Assembly: GCA_001701165.1 (NCBI GenBank)
Contig: DAAP01000028.1
Coordinates: forward strand, 42,019-106,018
Length of the DNA stretch: 64,000 nt
Source of the DNA: Bacteroidales bacterium H4
Lineage (GTDB): Bacteria > Bacteroidota > Bacteroidia > Bacteroidales > Muribaculaceae
Direction of reading: 5' to 3'
The notes under the pieces are model-generated. The model was not told the origin of the DNA. It did not search any database and saw nothing but the letters and a program-made list of their open reading frames with translations. Each line of letters starts with the position of its first letter. The first letter of the stretch is position 1. Shown here in pieces: positions 33,851-41,932 of this stretch. The translations under genes were made by a program, and so were the position numbers.

Positions 33851-34828
33851 TTATACAAAGTCGGAAACATCGGCGTTGTTATCAAAGTCGGACATATCCA
33901 TGTCGTTGTTGGAGAAGTCCTGATCATAACCAATCGAAGGATTGGCTTGGGCGATATCATTGGAGGCATATTGGTCGGCTGTGACCGTAGCGCCTTGGCT
34001 CTGCACGCTGCCTTGTATATCGCCAACGGTGATATTGTATTCGGAGATGTTGTGCATCTCGTCCTCGGATATTTGGCCGTCGCCATTGTCATCGTGCACA
34101 AGAACATCCATCACCTGATCATTGTCTATGTCCACAAGCATTGCATGCTCGCCGTTAATGTCAATTGCTGCGATATTGATTTGGCTGCCGTCCTCGCCCT
34201 GTACGGATTCAAGACCAAGTATGCGTACATCGTCATCGTCTACTGTGTCTACCTGCACCATATCGTGCTGCACATTTTCGCTTTGACCGTCGTGCGTATA
34301 CTTATCCGTGGTCTCGTCCATGACGGAGTGGTCGGCATGGGCTGCTCCAGTATTGGCAGAGGCCTCGTTATGACTGCCTCGTATGGCTGCGATCTCAAAA
34401 TCGTGTCTTTCCTGAGCGCTCATTCCGTCCCATTCGTTCTTGTAATAGGTCCCGTAAACCCGACCGTGCCACTCGAAGGCGCCACCGGCACCTACTTCGG
34501 CACGCGCCGCAGCAAAAGCTTGCGAAAACGACATATTATCGTTAACCCCTGTAGCTATAGGCGGCAATCCGGATTCTGTCTCAGCAGTAGCCGCTGCGGC
34601 TTGTCCTTCAATCGCGGAGGCTTCGGCGGCACGCATTGCATCTTCGGTCGTATCCGCCGACAATACAGGATCATTTTCAGAGACCACATAAGCCGGATCT
34701 ACAGCCTCGGTAATATTGTCTCGGGTGTCAGCTCCGTCCATCATTCCGGGGGCGGCGGACACGCTGTCCGTAGCGGCAACGTTACCCGTTGCCAAATTCT
34801 CTTTGAAGGAGGATGTATCGTTGTTCAT
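33851..34828 (-). CDS. Acidic EF-hand-like protein of unknown function heading the kinase operon
   Basis: From MNNDTSSFKENL the product has 325 residues and no signal peptide or membrane helix. The N-terminal part is Ala/Ser/Asp/Glu-rich and probably disordered. A short segment (FEWHGRVYGTYYKNEWDGMS) resembles a module of Bacteroidetes proteins that read GKVYGTYYKNEW. The C-terminal half contains LVDIDNDQVMDVLVHDDNGD followed by GQISEDEM, an EF-hand-like calcium loop (DxNxDGxIxxxE), and ends in Asn/Asp-rich sequence. Both upstream promoters fall just before it, so it is the first gene; an earlier ATG at 34900 overlaps a -7 box. It may be a substrate or calcium-linked partner of the kinase, which is inference. 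Confidence 0.72.
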   Translation of the reverse strand: MNNDTSSFKENLATGNVAATDSVSAAPGMMDGADTRDNITEAVDPAYVVSENDPVLSADTTEDAMRAAEASAIEGQAAAATAETESGLPPIATGVNDNMSFSQAFAAARAEVGAGGAFEWHGRVYGTYYKNEWDGMSAQERHDFEIAAIRGSHNEASANTGAAHADHSVMDETTDKYTHDGQSENVQHDMVQVDTVDDDDVRILGLESVQGEDGSQINIAAIDINGEHAMLVDIDNDQVMDVLVHDDNGDGQISEDEMHNISEYNITVGDIQGSVQSQGATVTADQYASNDIAQANPSIGYDQDFSNNDMDMSDFDNNADVSDFV

Positions 34829-34902
34829 CTTGCTAAACGTTTTATACGGTTGTATATAGGCATTGTCTTGTCTGTGGCGTATCATTTCGCACACGCACAC
34901 TG

Positions 34903-34934
34903 CAAAGGTAGTATAAACCGCGGCCGCATGTCAA
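34903..34934 (-). promoter_or_regulatory. Proximal promoter of the kinase operon
   Basis: On the minus strand TTG, 21 bases, then TACCTTTG, about 75 bases before the first ATG of the operon. Confidence 0.65.
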
Positions 34935-34998
34935 GCATCGGCACGCATAAAGGACGAAATACCACGTTAAAATGACAAAACGTCGCAGCTCTTCACTG

Positions 34999-35030
34999 CA
35001 AAGATACATACTATTGCCGAAACAGACAAA
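34999..35030 (-). promoter_or_regulatory. Distal promoter of the kinase operon
   Basis: On the minus strand TTTG, 20 bases, then TATCTTTG: a second consensus-quality promoter 96 bases upstream of the first, giving the operon two likely start sites. Confidence 0.65.
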
Positions 35031-35060
35031 CCCTTAAAACGCAACGTATCCATTGACCCG

Positions 35061-35264
35061 TTACTTGGAGCCGGACAACATCGGATCAGGCATGCGGTGA
35101 GGGCTGCGCACCCATCGTGCCACCGCAACGACGCGTGGAACAAAGCGCCGCAAAACCGTCCTATATCGCCATGCAAGAGCCAGCGCCGTAAGGGCTACAC
35201 CTACAAGAGCCAGATAGCCATAACACTCCTTGAGCGCAAGCATCAAATGCTGACTTGCAGCCAT
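35061..35264 (-). CDS. Possible small membrane protein, 67 residues
   Basis: From the ATG reading MAASQHLMLALKECYGYLA the frame encodes one hydrophobic helix (YLALVGVALTALALAW) followed by a strongly basic tail (RYRTVLRRFVPRVVAVARWV). The topology would put the basic tail in the cytoplasm. A TAACTTTG box lies on the same strand at 35418-35425. The frame is open further upstream to 35420, but that part starts inside the -7 box. It could also be a chance frame; no family is recognised. Confidence 0.4.
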   Translation of the reverse strand: MAASQHLMLALKECYGYLALVGVALTALALAWRYRTVLRRFVPRVVAVARWVRSPHRMPDPMLSGSK

Positions 35265-35701
35265 CCGTTCGGCATGGAACCGTGCCAATCGGAGGAAACA
35301 GACACCGCGGCATACTCGGCATGACCGAAATCTTCCGCCAAAGTATGGCACAAGTGTTATATAAAACAATAGGGCAAACCGTGCCGCGACATCAATCGCA
35401 GCACAATCATACCAAAACAAAGTTATTCATTGCAAAGTGTTCCAGAAAGCGACCTCACTCACGGGAGTCTCGCCTCTCATACTTTTTTACCACAAAAAAA
35501 GGGAACAAAGCGCTCTTTTTTATTCTGTTGCTCAGAGCACCATGTAAATTTTCCGTATGCAGGCATCCGGCGTGCATATACTCATTCTCTCCGGCTATCA
35601 GCATTACGCTATATTGCGCCAATGCGTCACCGATTGACGCGGCATAGTTACTCATTTTTTCGATACAAAAGCCTTTAATATCTTAACAGCGCTAAACATT
35701 A
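35265..35701. other. Intergenic region without recognised genes
   Basis: Apart from the minus-strand -7 box at 35418-35425 nothing clear is visible; the short frames have no coding character. Confidence 0.4.
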
Positions 35702-35732
35702 TTTGCCGTATGGGCATTTATGCGTACATTTG
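35702..35732 (+). promoter_or_regulatory. Promoter of the aspartyl protease gene
   Basis: TTTG at 35702-35705, 19-base spacer, TACATTTG at 35725-35732, then GC: near-perfect consensus. It rules out the ATG at 35703 as start. Confidence 0.78.
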
Positions 35733-35762
35733 CGCCATCAAAATCGACAAAACCATACACTT

Positions 35763-36713
35763 ATGACGAAATCTGTCAACCGCATAGTTGCAACGCTGCT
35801 GTACGTAGCCGCGATAGTGACGTGTGCAAGCGCTCGCATGGTCGACCACGAACCGGTCGGTGTAATACCTTTCTCTATTGCGGAGGATAATCGTATATAT
35901 GTCACCGCCTTTGTCAACGGCTCGGACTCACTTAACTTCCTCGTCGACACAGGCGCTTCGTCAATCGTTTTGAACACAAATTCACCTAAGCTCAAGGGAT
36001 TTATACACGAAGGCGAAACTACCCAAAACTTAGGATCTACCGGCGAAAACGACATCGAATACAGCAACGACAACTCGGTCGATATAGGCACAATCCACTA
36101 TGACAAAGCCGGATGTGCGCATATCCCCTATCCACCCGAGTATTGGGACGGCGTTTTCGGTCTGAACGGGTTGGCCGCATTCAACATCGAAATCAATTAC
36201 GATGACTTCAAAATATATTGCTATGCCAAAGAGCCCTTGGAAATTAACGATCTCAGGCATACTGTATCGATTCCCTTCATCTACAAATACAACGTACCAT
36301 TCATCAAGCTGCCTGTTAGGATTAACGGAATACTTCATAACCTTACGCTTGAAGTAGACACCGGCTCGGACCGCGTCATCGACCTGAACACGCCTTTCGT
36401 AAACAAGCATCGGCTCCTTGGCACACAGAAGCCTTTTGCCATTTCGCACATAGCAAGCTCGGATGGCGGAAGCGGAGAGCTGAAGAACGTGTTTTTTGAC
36501 GAAGTTATCGTCGGCCCGTTCATAATGCCGAAGGTCGCAGGAGCATTCTCGACACTTACCGCCGGGATGCAAAGCAAGGAAGACATCGATGGAATGATCG
36601 GCAACAATTTCTTGAAGCGGTTCAACATGCTTATCGACTTCAAAAGCGACATATTGCACTTACAGCCTAACAACTTCTACTACACACCTTTTTACGACTT
36701 CTTGGTGAAATAG
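35763..36713 (+). CDS. Exported aspartyl protease-like protein (two DTG motifs)
   Basis: From MTKSVNRIVATLL the product has 316 residues with a signal peptide (about 1-24). Two retropepsin-like halves each show the catalytic motif: FLVDTGASSIVLN near residue 60 and LEVDTGSDRVIDL near residue 200. Each half ends with the hydrophobic-Gly pattern (VFGLNGLAAFNIEINYD and MIGNNFLKRFNMLIDF). This matches the bacterial aspartyl protease family with duplicated lobes in one chain, exported to the periplasm or surface. Substrate unknown. Monocistronic, with prmC 84 bases downstream. Confidence 0.85.
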   Translation: MTKSVNRIVATLLYVAAIVTCASARMVDHEPVGVIPFSIAEDNRIYVTAFVNGSDSLNFLVDTGASSIVLNTNSPKLKGFIHEGETTQNLGSTGENDIEYSNDNSVDIGTIHYDKAGCAHIPYPPEYWDGVFGLNGLAAFNIEINYDDFKIYCYAKEPLEINDLRHTVSIPFIYKYNVPFIKLPVRINGILHNLTLEVDTGSDRVIDLNTPFVNKHRLLGTQKPFAISHIASSDGGSGELKNVFFDEVIVGPFIMPKVAGAFSTLTAGMQSKEDIDGMIGNNFLKRFNMLIDFKSDILHLQPNNFYYTPFYDFLVK

Positions 36714-36785
36714 CATCCGCTGCTCGAGACGGTAATACAACACCGACAATAGGGCCGGCCCAACTGCGATATGAACAAAAATCGT

Positions 36786-36793
36786 TATATTTG
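36786..36793 (+). promoter_or_regulatory. -7 box immediately before prmC
   Basis: TATATTTG followed by C lies only four bases before the ATG at 36798. If used, transcription begins at or next to the start codon, giving a leaderless message. The possible -33 is weak (ACTG 19 bases upstream). Confidence 0.45.
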
Positions 36794-36797
36794 CCGT

Positions 36798-37661
36798 ATG
36801 AATACCGTCAAGGAAATACGCGAAGGCATTGTCCGCAGCCTGACGCCGCACGTTGGCAAAGACGAGGCGGAAGCCATGGCTCGCATCATACTTGAAGATG
36901 CCGCCGGAGTGTCGCGCACTGCCGCCATTATCGATCCGGGACGCTTACTCGAAGACGCCACGGTGGCGCGCATCAGTGCCATAGTCGGGCGTGTGGCCGA
37001 TGGCGAGCCGCTGCAATATGTCTTGGGCGAGGCCGTGTTTATGGGTATGCGCCTGCGCGTGACGCCGCACACCCTGATACCGCGCCCCGAGACTGCCGGG
37101 CTGGTGGACATTATCACCGACGAGTATTCCGGAGCCAAAGACCTGCAAATCATTGACATCGGCACCGGAAGCGGATGTATCGCCATCGCCTTGGCACGCG
37201 CCCTGCCCTATTGTGCCGTAACGGCCGCCGACATCAGCTCCGAAGCGCTCGCCGTGGCCTCGTACAATGCCTCAGCCCTCGGCACATCCAATGTCAAGTG
37301 TATCCGATTGGATGCCTTACACCTCCCGATGCCGGCAGCGCCACTATACGACATCATAGTCAGCAATCCGCCGTACGTCACCGTCGCCGAGAAGGCGGAT
37401 ATGGACCGACGCGTGCTGGACTACGAACCGGGCACGGCTCTATTTGTCCCCGATGATGACCCGTTGCGCTTTTATCGCGCCATCGCCGTTTATGCGCAAT
37501 CAGCGCTACGCCCCGGCGGTTCGCTGTATTTTGAAATCAATCCCCTGTATGCCACCGATATGGAACAGATGCTGCGCTCTCTCGCCTTTGAAGACGTGGA
37601 CATCCGTCGTGATTACAGGGGTAAAAAACGTTATGCCGCATGCCTTTGTCCCGAAAAATAG
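36798..37661 (+). CDS. prmC: Release-factor glutamine methyltransferase PrmC
   Basis: From MNTVKEIREGIVRSL the enzyme has 287 residues. It methylates the glutamine of the GGQ motif in release factors RF1 and RF2. The N-terminal helical domain leads to the Rossmann core with PRPETAGLVD, the SAM-binding IIDIGTGSGCIAIALA and the catalytic NPPY (IIVSNPPYVTVAE). A frame-continuous ATG nine codons earlier (36771) precedes the -7 box and is less likely. The recX frame begins inside its last 22 bases, so the two are translationally coupled. Confidence 0.93.
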   Translation: MNTVKEIREGIVRSLTPHVGKDEAEAMARIILEDAAGVSRTAAIIDPGRLLEDATVARISAIVGRVADGEPLQYVLGEAVFMGMRLRVTPHTLIPRPETAGLVDIITDEYSGAKDLQIIDIGTGSGCIAIALARALPYCAVTAADISSEALAVASYNASALGTSNVKCIRLDALHLPMPAAPLYDIIVSNPPYVTVAEKADMDRRVLDYEPGTALFVPDDDPLRFYRAIAVYAQSALRPGGSLYFEINPLYATDMEQMLRSLAFEDVDIRRDYRGKKRYAACLCPEK

Positions 37662-38134
37662 TCACTTCGGAAAAAGCTCTGGCACGCCTCGAGGAGCTGT
37701 GTGTCCGCGGCGAGCGTTGCGAAAGCGAATTGCGCACAAAACTGCGGACATGGCAAATCGCCTCCTCCGATGCCGACGCCGTCATCGACAGCCTGCGGCG
37801 ACGTCGTTTCTTTGACGATGCTCGCTTTGCTCATGCCTTCGTAACCGACAAGGTGCGCTTTGCACGCTGGGGACGCATCAAAATAGCTATGGCTCTACGC
37901 TACAAGCGCATAGGCAGCGACATCATAGCCGAAGCTTTGACCGAAATTGACGAACGAGCCTATATCGAGGCTTTGGAAGCGGTCATCGCCGCCGCCGTCC
38001 GCCGCATAGGCGATGACGCAGCACATACCTACGAAGGCCGCACCCGCATATTCCGTGCCGCCGTCAGCCGCGGCTTCGAAAGCGATATATCGGCCGCCAC
38101 CATTCGCCGCCATTTGGCCGACAGGCACGACTAA
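37640..38134 (+). CDS. recX: Regulatory protein RecX
   Basis: The 164-residue protein has the RecX three-helix repeats: ALARLEELCVRGERCESELRTKL, then ADAVIDSLRRRRFFDDARFAHAFVTDKVRFARWGRIKIAMAL, the hallmark segment, and a C-terminal repeat ending ATIRRHLADR. RecX binds RecA filaments and limits recombination. The start overlaps prmC; recA is not in the window, as is usual for Bacteroidetes, where recX and recA are often apart. Confidence 0.88.
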   Translation: MPLSRKIVTSEKALARLEELCVRGERCESELRTKLRTWQIASSDADAVIDSLRRRRFFDDARFAHAFVTDKVRFARWGRIKIAMALRYKRIGSDIIAEALTEIDERAYIEALEAVIAAAVRRIGDDAAHTYEGRTRIFRAAVSRGFESDISAATIRRHLADRHD

Positions 38135-38158
38135 TCTCTATTAAAGAAAATCTGCTCG

Positions 38159-38677
38159 TTATTGCTTGATATTAGAAGCTTCAAGTTCCAGAAGCTTCAT
38201 TTTGGCCGCAAGACCGCCGGCAAATCCGGTAAGCGAACCGTCGCTGCCTATCACTCGATGGCACGGCACAATGATAGATATTGGATTGGCTCCAACGGCA
38301 GCAGCTACAGCCTGAAATCCAAGCGGGCATCCTACAGCTCGCGCCACAGCGCCATATGACATCGTCATCCCGTATGGTATCGTTGTCAAGGCATCCCAGA
38401 CACGATGCCTGAACGGAGTCCCCACGGCGCCAAGCCTCAAATCGAAAGCCATACGCTTCGATGCAAAATATTGGTCCAACTGAGACACTACTTCGGTCAT
38501 GGCCGATGATTCCCGATCCGCGACAATCGGTCCGACTGTCGCAATAAGTTTGCGCATATTCCAATCGTAATGCCTGTTATCTATCCAGTCGCATAGGCAC
38601 AAAGCCCCGGTAATGCTATCGACGCCAAGCATCAATTCGCCTACGGGCGAGATGTATCGGCGCGTACACAGCATCAA
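38159..38677 (-). CDS. ogt: Methylated-DNA--protein-cysteine methyltransferase
   Basis: The 172-residue protein removes alkyl groups from O6-guanine by transferring them to its own cysteine. The acceptor motif is IIVPCHRVIGSDGSLTGFAGG (Cys near residue 140), preceded by the DNA-binding helix-turn-helix (TIPYGMTMSYGAVARAVG). An N-terminal ribonuclease-H-like domain is present, so it is of the Ogt/MGMT single-function type without an Ada activator domain. Its ATG overlaps the stop codon of the upstream small protein by four bases. Confidence 0.93.
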   Translation of the reverse strand: MMLCTRRYISPVGELMLGVDSITGALCLCDWIDNRHYDWNMRKLIATVGPIVADRESSAMTEVVSQLDQYFASKRMAFDLRLGAVGTPFRHRVWDALTTIPYGMTMSYGAVARAVGCPLGFQAVAAAVGANPISIIVPCHRVIGSDGSLTGFAGGLAAKMKLLELEASNIKQ

Positions 38678-38922
38678 TAATCATCATCAAAGAAATCACT
38701 CGACGAAGATTCGAAGCTGTCATAGCCACCTATGCCGCCGTAGTCGTCATGATCGTCCATCAAACTGTCATGGTGCGTGGAATGCCACGGAAAACCATCG
38801 TTCATGCTATTATGGTAACCTCCTATGGGAGGAATCACACTATTGTCATTGTGGTGGCAGCGGTGGTCTCCAAACAGCCAGTCAAAGATGATTAAATCTC
38901 TAAAAAAACTCCAAAGTGACAT
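38674..38922 (-). CDS. Small His/Asp/Ser-rich protein coupled to ogt
   Basis: 82 residues: a short hydrophobic/amphipathic N-terminus (MSLWSFFRDLIIFDWLFG), then a His-rich part (DHRCHHNDN, HSTHHD) and an acidic, Gly/Ser tail ending SSSSDFFDDDY. No family is recognised. Many Bacteroidetes encode short proteins of this general make-up. The four-base overlap with ogt and a consensus promoter upstream argue that it is a real gene. The His/Asp content would suit metal binding, which is inference. Confidence 0.65.
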   Translation of the reverse strand: MSLWSFFRDLIIFDWLFGDHRCHHNDNSVIPPIGGYHNSMNDGFPWHSTHHDSLMDDHDDYGGIGGYDSFESSSSDFFDDDY

Positions 38923-38976
38923 ATTTGCTTTGATTATGTATTTACGTACGATGCATTAGGCACGTCTTTATCACCG

Positions 38977-39007
38977 CAAATATACACATTTTCGAGCATT
39001 TGCACAA
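38977..39007 (-). promoter_or_regulatory. Promoter of the small protein-ogt operon
   Basis: On the minus strand TTG, 20 bases, then TATATTTG and GC, about 55 bases before the ATG. Confidence 0.75.
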
Positions 39008-39131
39008 TACAAGCCCGATTTTTTCGGATTATATTACTCATGCGACGCCACCATATGGTGCGAACAGAATACTCGAGGAGTCTTAACCGCAATCGGGTAT
39101 CACCAAGGCACAAGGCAAGCCCGGCCGAAGA

Positions 39132-39392
39132 CTACTTCTGAGACGTTAACGCCTCGTCTATGGCACGAGACAATTGATCCGGGCAACTGGTACCCTTAAC
39201 TCCGCATTGGATGCCATGAAGGCGACGCGAGACTTCGCGTGCGTCCATGCCTTCTATCAAAGAAGACAAGCCGCTGAGATTGCCCATGCAGCCGCCTGTA
39301 AATTGCAAGTCATGTATACGCCCATCCTCGATAGAGAACTCGATATTACGCGAACATGTGCCGTGCGGTGTGTATGTATATTTCTGTTTCAT
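39132..39392 (-). CDS. TSCPD domain-containing protein (TIGR03905-type)
   Basis: The 86-residue product is a single TSCPD domain, named for the C-terminal motif seen here as GTSCPDQLSRAI. The N-terminal YTPHGTCSRNIEFSI and central QFTGGCMGNLSGLSSLIEGM also fit. The domain occurs alone or fused to class II ribonucleotide reductases and binds metal through its cysteines; function of the stand-alone form is not established. Confidence 0.88.
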   Translation of the reverse strand: MKQKYTYTPHGTCSRNIEFSIEDGRIHDLQFTGGCMGNLSGLSSLIEGMDAREVSRRLHGIQCGVKGTSCPDQLSRAIDEALTSQK

Positions 39393-39510
39393 TGTATCGT
39401 AGCGTTTGTTTACATTTCAAAAAAAGCACCCGAGAAATACCGGGTCAAGCCGAAATACCCCTATCTAACGCACCGCATCGGCCGAAGCACGCCGCGGTAC
39501 ATCCGCAAAC

Positions 39511-39554
39511 AAAAAAGGTCGCCGACGTGGGTGGGATGTGTGGTGTCGGCGACC
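39511..39554 (-). terminator. Terminator of tRNA-Leu
   Basis: GGTCGCCGAC pairs with GTCGGCGACC; on the minus strand the stem is followed by TTTTTTG. Confidence 0.85.
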
Positions 39555-39601
39555 ATACCGAAGGTGTCTCGCGACACGTTTCGAGTTGGGGATGATGGAT
39601 G

Positions 39602-39686
39602 TGTGCTCGAAGTGGGACTCGAACCCACACAGCCGGTAATGGCCAAGGGATTTTAAGTCCCTCGTGTCTACCATTCCACCATTCGA
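39602..39686 (-). tRNA. tRNA-Leu (anticodon UAA)
   Basis: On the minus strand the acceptor GCTCGAA pairs with TTCGAGC, the anticodon stem-loop reads GGGACTTAAAATCCC with anticodon TAA, a long variable arm follows (class II tRNA), and the T loop is GTTCGAGTC. No CCA is encoded. Length 85 bases including the discriminator. Confidence 0.95.
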
Positions 39687-39727
39687 GCGTATATCAATGT
39701 ACTGCCGTCCCTTTCGTTACGGCCTCG

Positions 39728-39759
39728 CAAAGGTAGGCATTTTATTCCACTCCGCCAAA
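39728..39759 (-). promoter_or_regulatory. Promoter of tRNA-Leu
   Basis: On the minus strand TTTG, 20 bases, then TACCTTTG and CG, about 40 bases before the tRNA. Confidence 0.75.
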
Positions 39760-39808
39760 CACCCTCTCACAAAAAAAACACATGTAGAGTCAAGTGGCAA
39801 GTGCAAAA

Positions 39809-39968
39809 TTAATGAATCATATTGTAGAACTCAATTTTTGGAGTAGAAAAGTCTAATTTTTTCTTAGGCCTATCGTTTATCAGATACTGAACCTTGTTCA
39901 ACTCTTGCTGTGATATCTTTCTGAAATCAGTGCCCTTAGGGAAAAACTCACGGAAGATTTTATTGGCG
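39809..39968 (-). pseudogene. C-terminal remnant of an IS30-family transposase
   Basis: In one minus-strand frame this stretch reads IFREFFPKGTDFRKISQQEL followed by NKVQYLINDRPKKKLDFSTP and ends FYNMIH and a stop. This is the characteristic C-terminus of IS30-type transposases (PKGTDF, IN-RPRK-L). The rest of the transposase and the left inverted repeat are absent, so it is a relic. It abuts the 3' end of the RHS tip gene, whose frame continues through it out of phase. Confidence 0.82.
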
Positions 39969-40650
39969 TTTTAGCTTGAATCGCATTCAAAGTGGTCGTT
40001 ACGCAGTTGTTGTTCACTACATTGTATTCGTCTATTACAATCCCTTTACCGATATTTTTTACGTCACGTTTGTTTGACGGATCAGCGGATTTTTCTTGTA
40101 GAATATTGTCAAAATAAGCGTTTATCTCAGCGTCCTTATCTTGCTCGAAAGTAAATGCATTCAGACCAAATCGTTTGTCTTCATCGTTGATGAATCTTTG
40201 TGCATCATTGCCTTTTAATCTTATAAGGATACCTTCGCCGGCCGTAGAACCAACCGAAGGGATATTTTTCCAGGTATTGCCATATCTGCCATATGTGTAC
40301 ACCGTTAAGGATGCTCCTTCACCTGTTGACAGAAAAACGTGTCCCCAACTATTTGTTTCAATGTACACAATGGGACGTTCGCCGGTTGGGGCGGTGAAGC
40401 GAAGGGGGTTGGCGGCGCAGTGGGTGTAGGGGGAGAAGGATGGGTAGTCGGCGGACTTGGGGTCGGGGGTGGTGAAGCGGTCAAGGATGGCATCGTGCCA
40501 ACGGGCGATATTGTCGTGCCAGCCCAGCCCGGCGAAGTTGCTCCAGCGGTTGCCGATATGGGCGCGGTCACTCACGCGCTCGGTCCCGAACAGCTGCACG
40601 GGCAGCCCCGACGGATAGAACATCGTGTATACTATATTATTCGTTATCAT
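39898..40650 (-). CDS. RHS core fragment with a possible permuted papain-like tip, 3' end replaced by IS30 remnant
   Basis: The 250-residue frame starts MITNNIVYTMFYPSG and enters an RHS-associated core (WHDAILDRFTTPDPKSADYP, SPYTHCAANPLRF) with no YD repeats before it. After the core (about residue 91) comes a unique tip with SWGHVFLST (His104) and NNNCVTTTLNAIQ (Cys216). A His followed later by Asn-Cys suits a circularly permuted NlpC/P60 or papain-like fold, but this is inference. From about residue 229 the sequence is IS30 DNA read out of frame, so the natural C-terminus is lost. The start overlaps the upstream gene by 14 bases. Confidence 0.7.
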   Translation of the reverse strand: MITNNIVYTMFYPSGLPVQLFGTERVSDRAHIGNRWSNFAGLGWHDNIARWHDAILDRFTTPDPKSADYPSFSPYTHCAANPLRFTAPTGERPIVYIETNSWGHVFLSTGEGASLTVYTYGRYGNTWKNIPSVGSTAGEGILIRLKGNDAQRFINDEDKRFGLNAFTFEQDKDAEINAYFDNILQEKSADPSNKRDVKNIGKGIVIDEYNVVNNNCVTTTLNAIQAKTPIKSSVSFSLRALISERYHSKS

Positions 40651-41239
40651 CCTCGCTAATACTAATTTCAGTTATTATTCCATTCTCAACCATGACATAT
40701 ACATCGGATTGTAAGGGCGGCAACGATAAGACAGCATTATGTTGCTTGCATTTGGCCTTACTGTTGTGTTTTTTTCTAGGTGACAATAGACCCGGAATGA
40801 GGATGACCTTTATGCCTTTATTATAACTACAGATCCCGAAAAAGCTGAGCGCATCTTTTACGGACATCCCGACAGTCATATTGTATATGCTCAGACGATT
40901 GCTGCGTATTCGCGCTGATGAGATATCGCAATCTTCATCCGGAATGTTTTTGACATACTCTATAGTGTCTTCGCCAAGTGTTGCGATAAGTGAAATGGGC
41001 GCATTGTCTACCATGGTGTTGTCAGCATCTACAAAGACATCGAAGCCTTGCTCGTGATATTTACGTATTGCATCATACCAATTTATAGAGCTTTCGTGGT
41101 ATGTTCCTTCAACTATGGGGTTAATCACGAGAGTATCTCCGCATTGGTACACCATACACGTAATTGCATCACTATTTGATGCCTCGACATTTGGCAATGC
41201 GGTGAGCAAACTAATAATTAGGATTATACGTGTAATCAT
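40637..41239 (-). CDS. Exported protein of unknown function, RHS locus A
   Basis: 200 residues with a signal peptide (MITRIILIISLLTALPNVEA). The mature part contains SSINWYDAIRKYHEQGFDVF and MTVGMSVKDALSFFGICSYN. Its general plan (YDAIRKY-x-GFDV) resembles the FEYIDIIKMFNSKGFSVDDR part of the next protein upstream, so the two are probably distant paralogues. Composition is AT-rich. Its position directly before the RHS tip gene would suit an immunity protein, inhibitor or chaperone; nothing in the sequence proves this. Confidence 0.65.
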   Translation of the reverse strand: MITRIILIISLLTALPNVEASNSDAITCMVYQCGDTLVINPIVEGTYHESSINWYDAIRKYHEQGFDVFVDADNTMVDNAPISLIATLGEDTIEYVKNIPDEDCDISSARIRSNRLSIYNMTVGMSVKDALSFFGICSYNKGIKVILIPGLLSPRKKHNSKAKCKQHNAVLSLPPLQSDVYVMVENGIITEISISEDDNE

Positions 41240-41901
41240 TTTGCCGGATATAATAGTTCGTAAATCTCGGTCGGTAAAGTGTCTTGCATAACTATTTTGG
41301 TTATTCGACCTCTGAAAATTTCATATTCCGTGTATAGGGGGATTAGGCTTCTTTTGCGAACTAAGTTACTACTTTTTACATCAGTAGTCCTGATTACTAC
41401 CAATCTATCAATTTGGGGAATGTTTAATTTAAGTCGGCCACAAATATTCTTTTCGGTCATACCAATGTCGAATAATCCGGCGTGCCATTTCGGATTTGCA
41501 AATGAGCCATCTTTTATTCGATAAATATCTTTTGACAATGTCTCGACATAGCGTATTGAGTCGCCGACATTTTTGTATAAATACGTTGTCATCGAGGGTG
41601 TTTCGGCTATAGTCTTCACTACATGACATGAGTCATAATTGCAATCTACAAGCGTCAATAGTCTCTGTTGGCTTGCATGGTCATATCGATCATCCACTGA
41701 AAATCCCTTTGAATTAAACATCTTGATAATATCGATATACTCGAAAGGCCCGGAATAAATGCCTTGAAATACAGACGCGTCATCTTCGATGTTTACAACT
41801 GAATCATTGACAATAACCATAATATCAGCCGTATTCGCCGAAGCCGTACAAACTATTGATGTAGTAACTATAAATGAAAATATTATCCTTTGTACATGCA
41901 T
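41236..41901 (-). CDS. Exported protein of unknown function, RHS locus A
   Basis: 221 residues with a signal peptide (about 1-22, ending TASA). The mature part includes FEYIDIIKMFNSKGFSVDD and WHAGLFDIGMTEKNICGRLK, the latter parallel to MTVGMSVKDALSFFGIC in the following gene. The four-base overlap (stop/ATG) with that gene indicates coupled translation. AT-rich compared with the RHS fragments on both sides. No family recognised. Confidence 0.65.
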   Translation of the reverse strand: MHVQRIIFSFIVTTSIVCTASANTADIMVIVNDSVVNIEDDASVFQGIYSGPFEYIDIIKMFNSKGFSVDDRYDHASQQRLLTLVDCNYDSCHVVKTIAETPSMTTYLYKNVGDSIRYVETLSKDIYRIKDGSFANPKWHAGLFDIGMTEKNICGRLKLNIPQIDRLVVIRTTDVKSSNLVRKRSLIPLYTEYEIFRGRITKIVMQDTLPTEIYELLYPAK

Positions 41902-41932
41902 ATTTACAGAGTCTTTAGAATTAATACAAATT

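Noticed and set aside
33632..34975. 447-codon plus-strand frame over the FHA and EF-hand-like genes
   Set aside because: Hydrophobic look is typical of the complement of Asp/Glu-rich coding sequence; the FHA protein is on the other strand.
39728..39808. Complete IS30 element next to tRNA-Leu
   Set aside because: Only the transposase C-terminus remains; no catalytic core and no matching inverted repeat were found on the other side.
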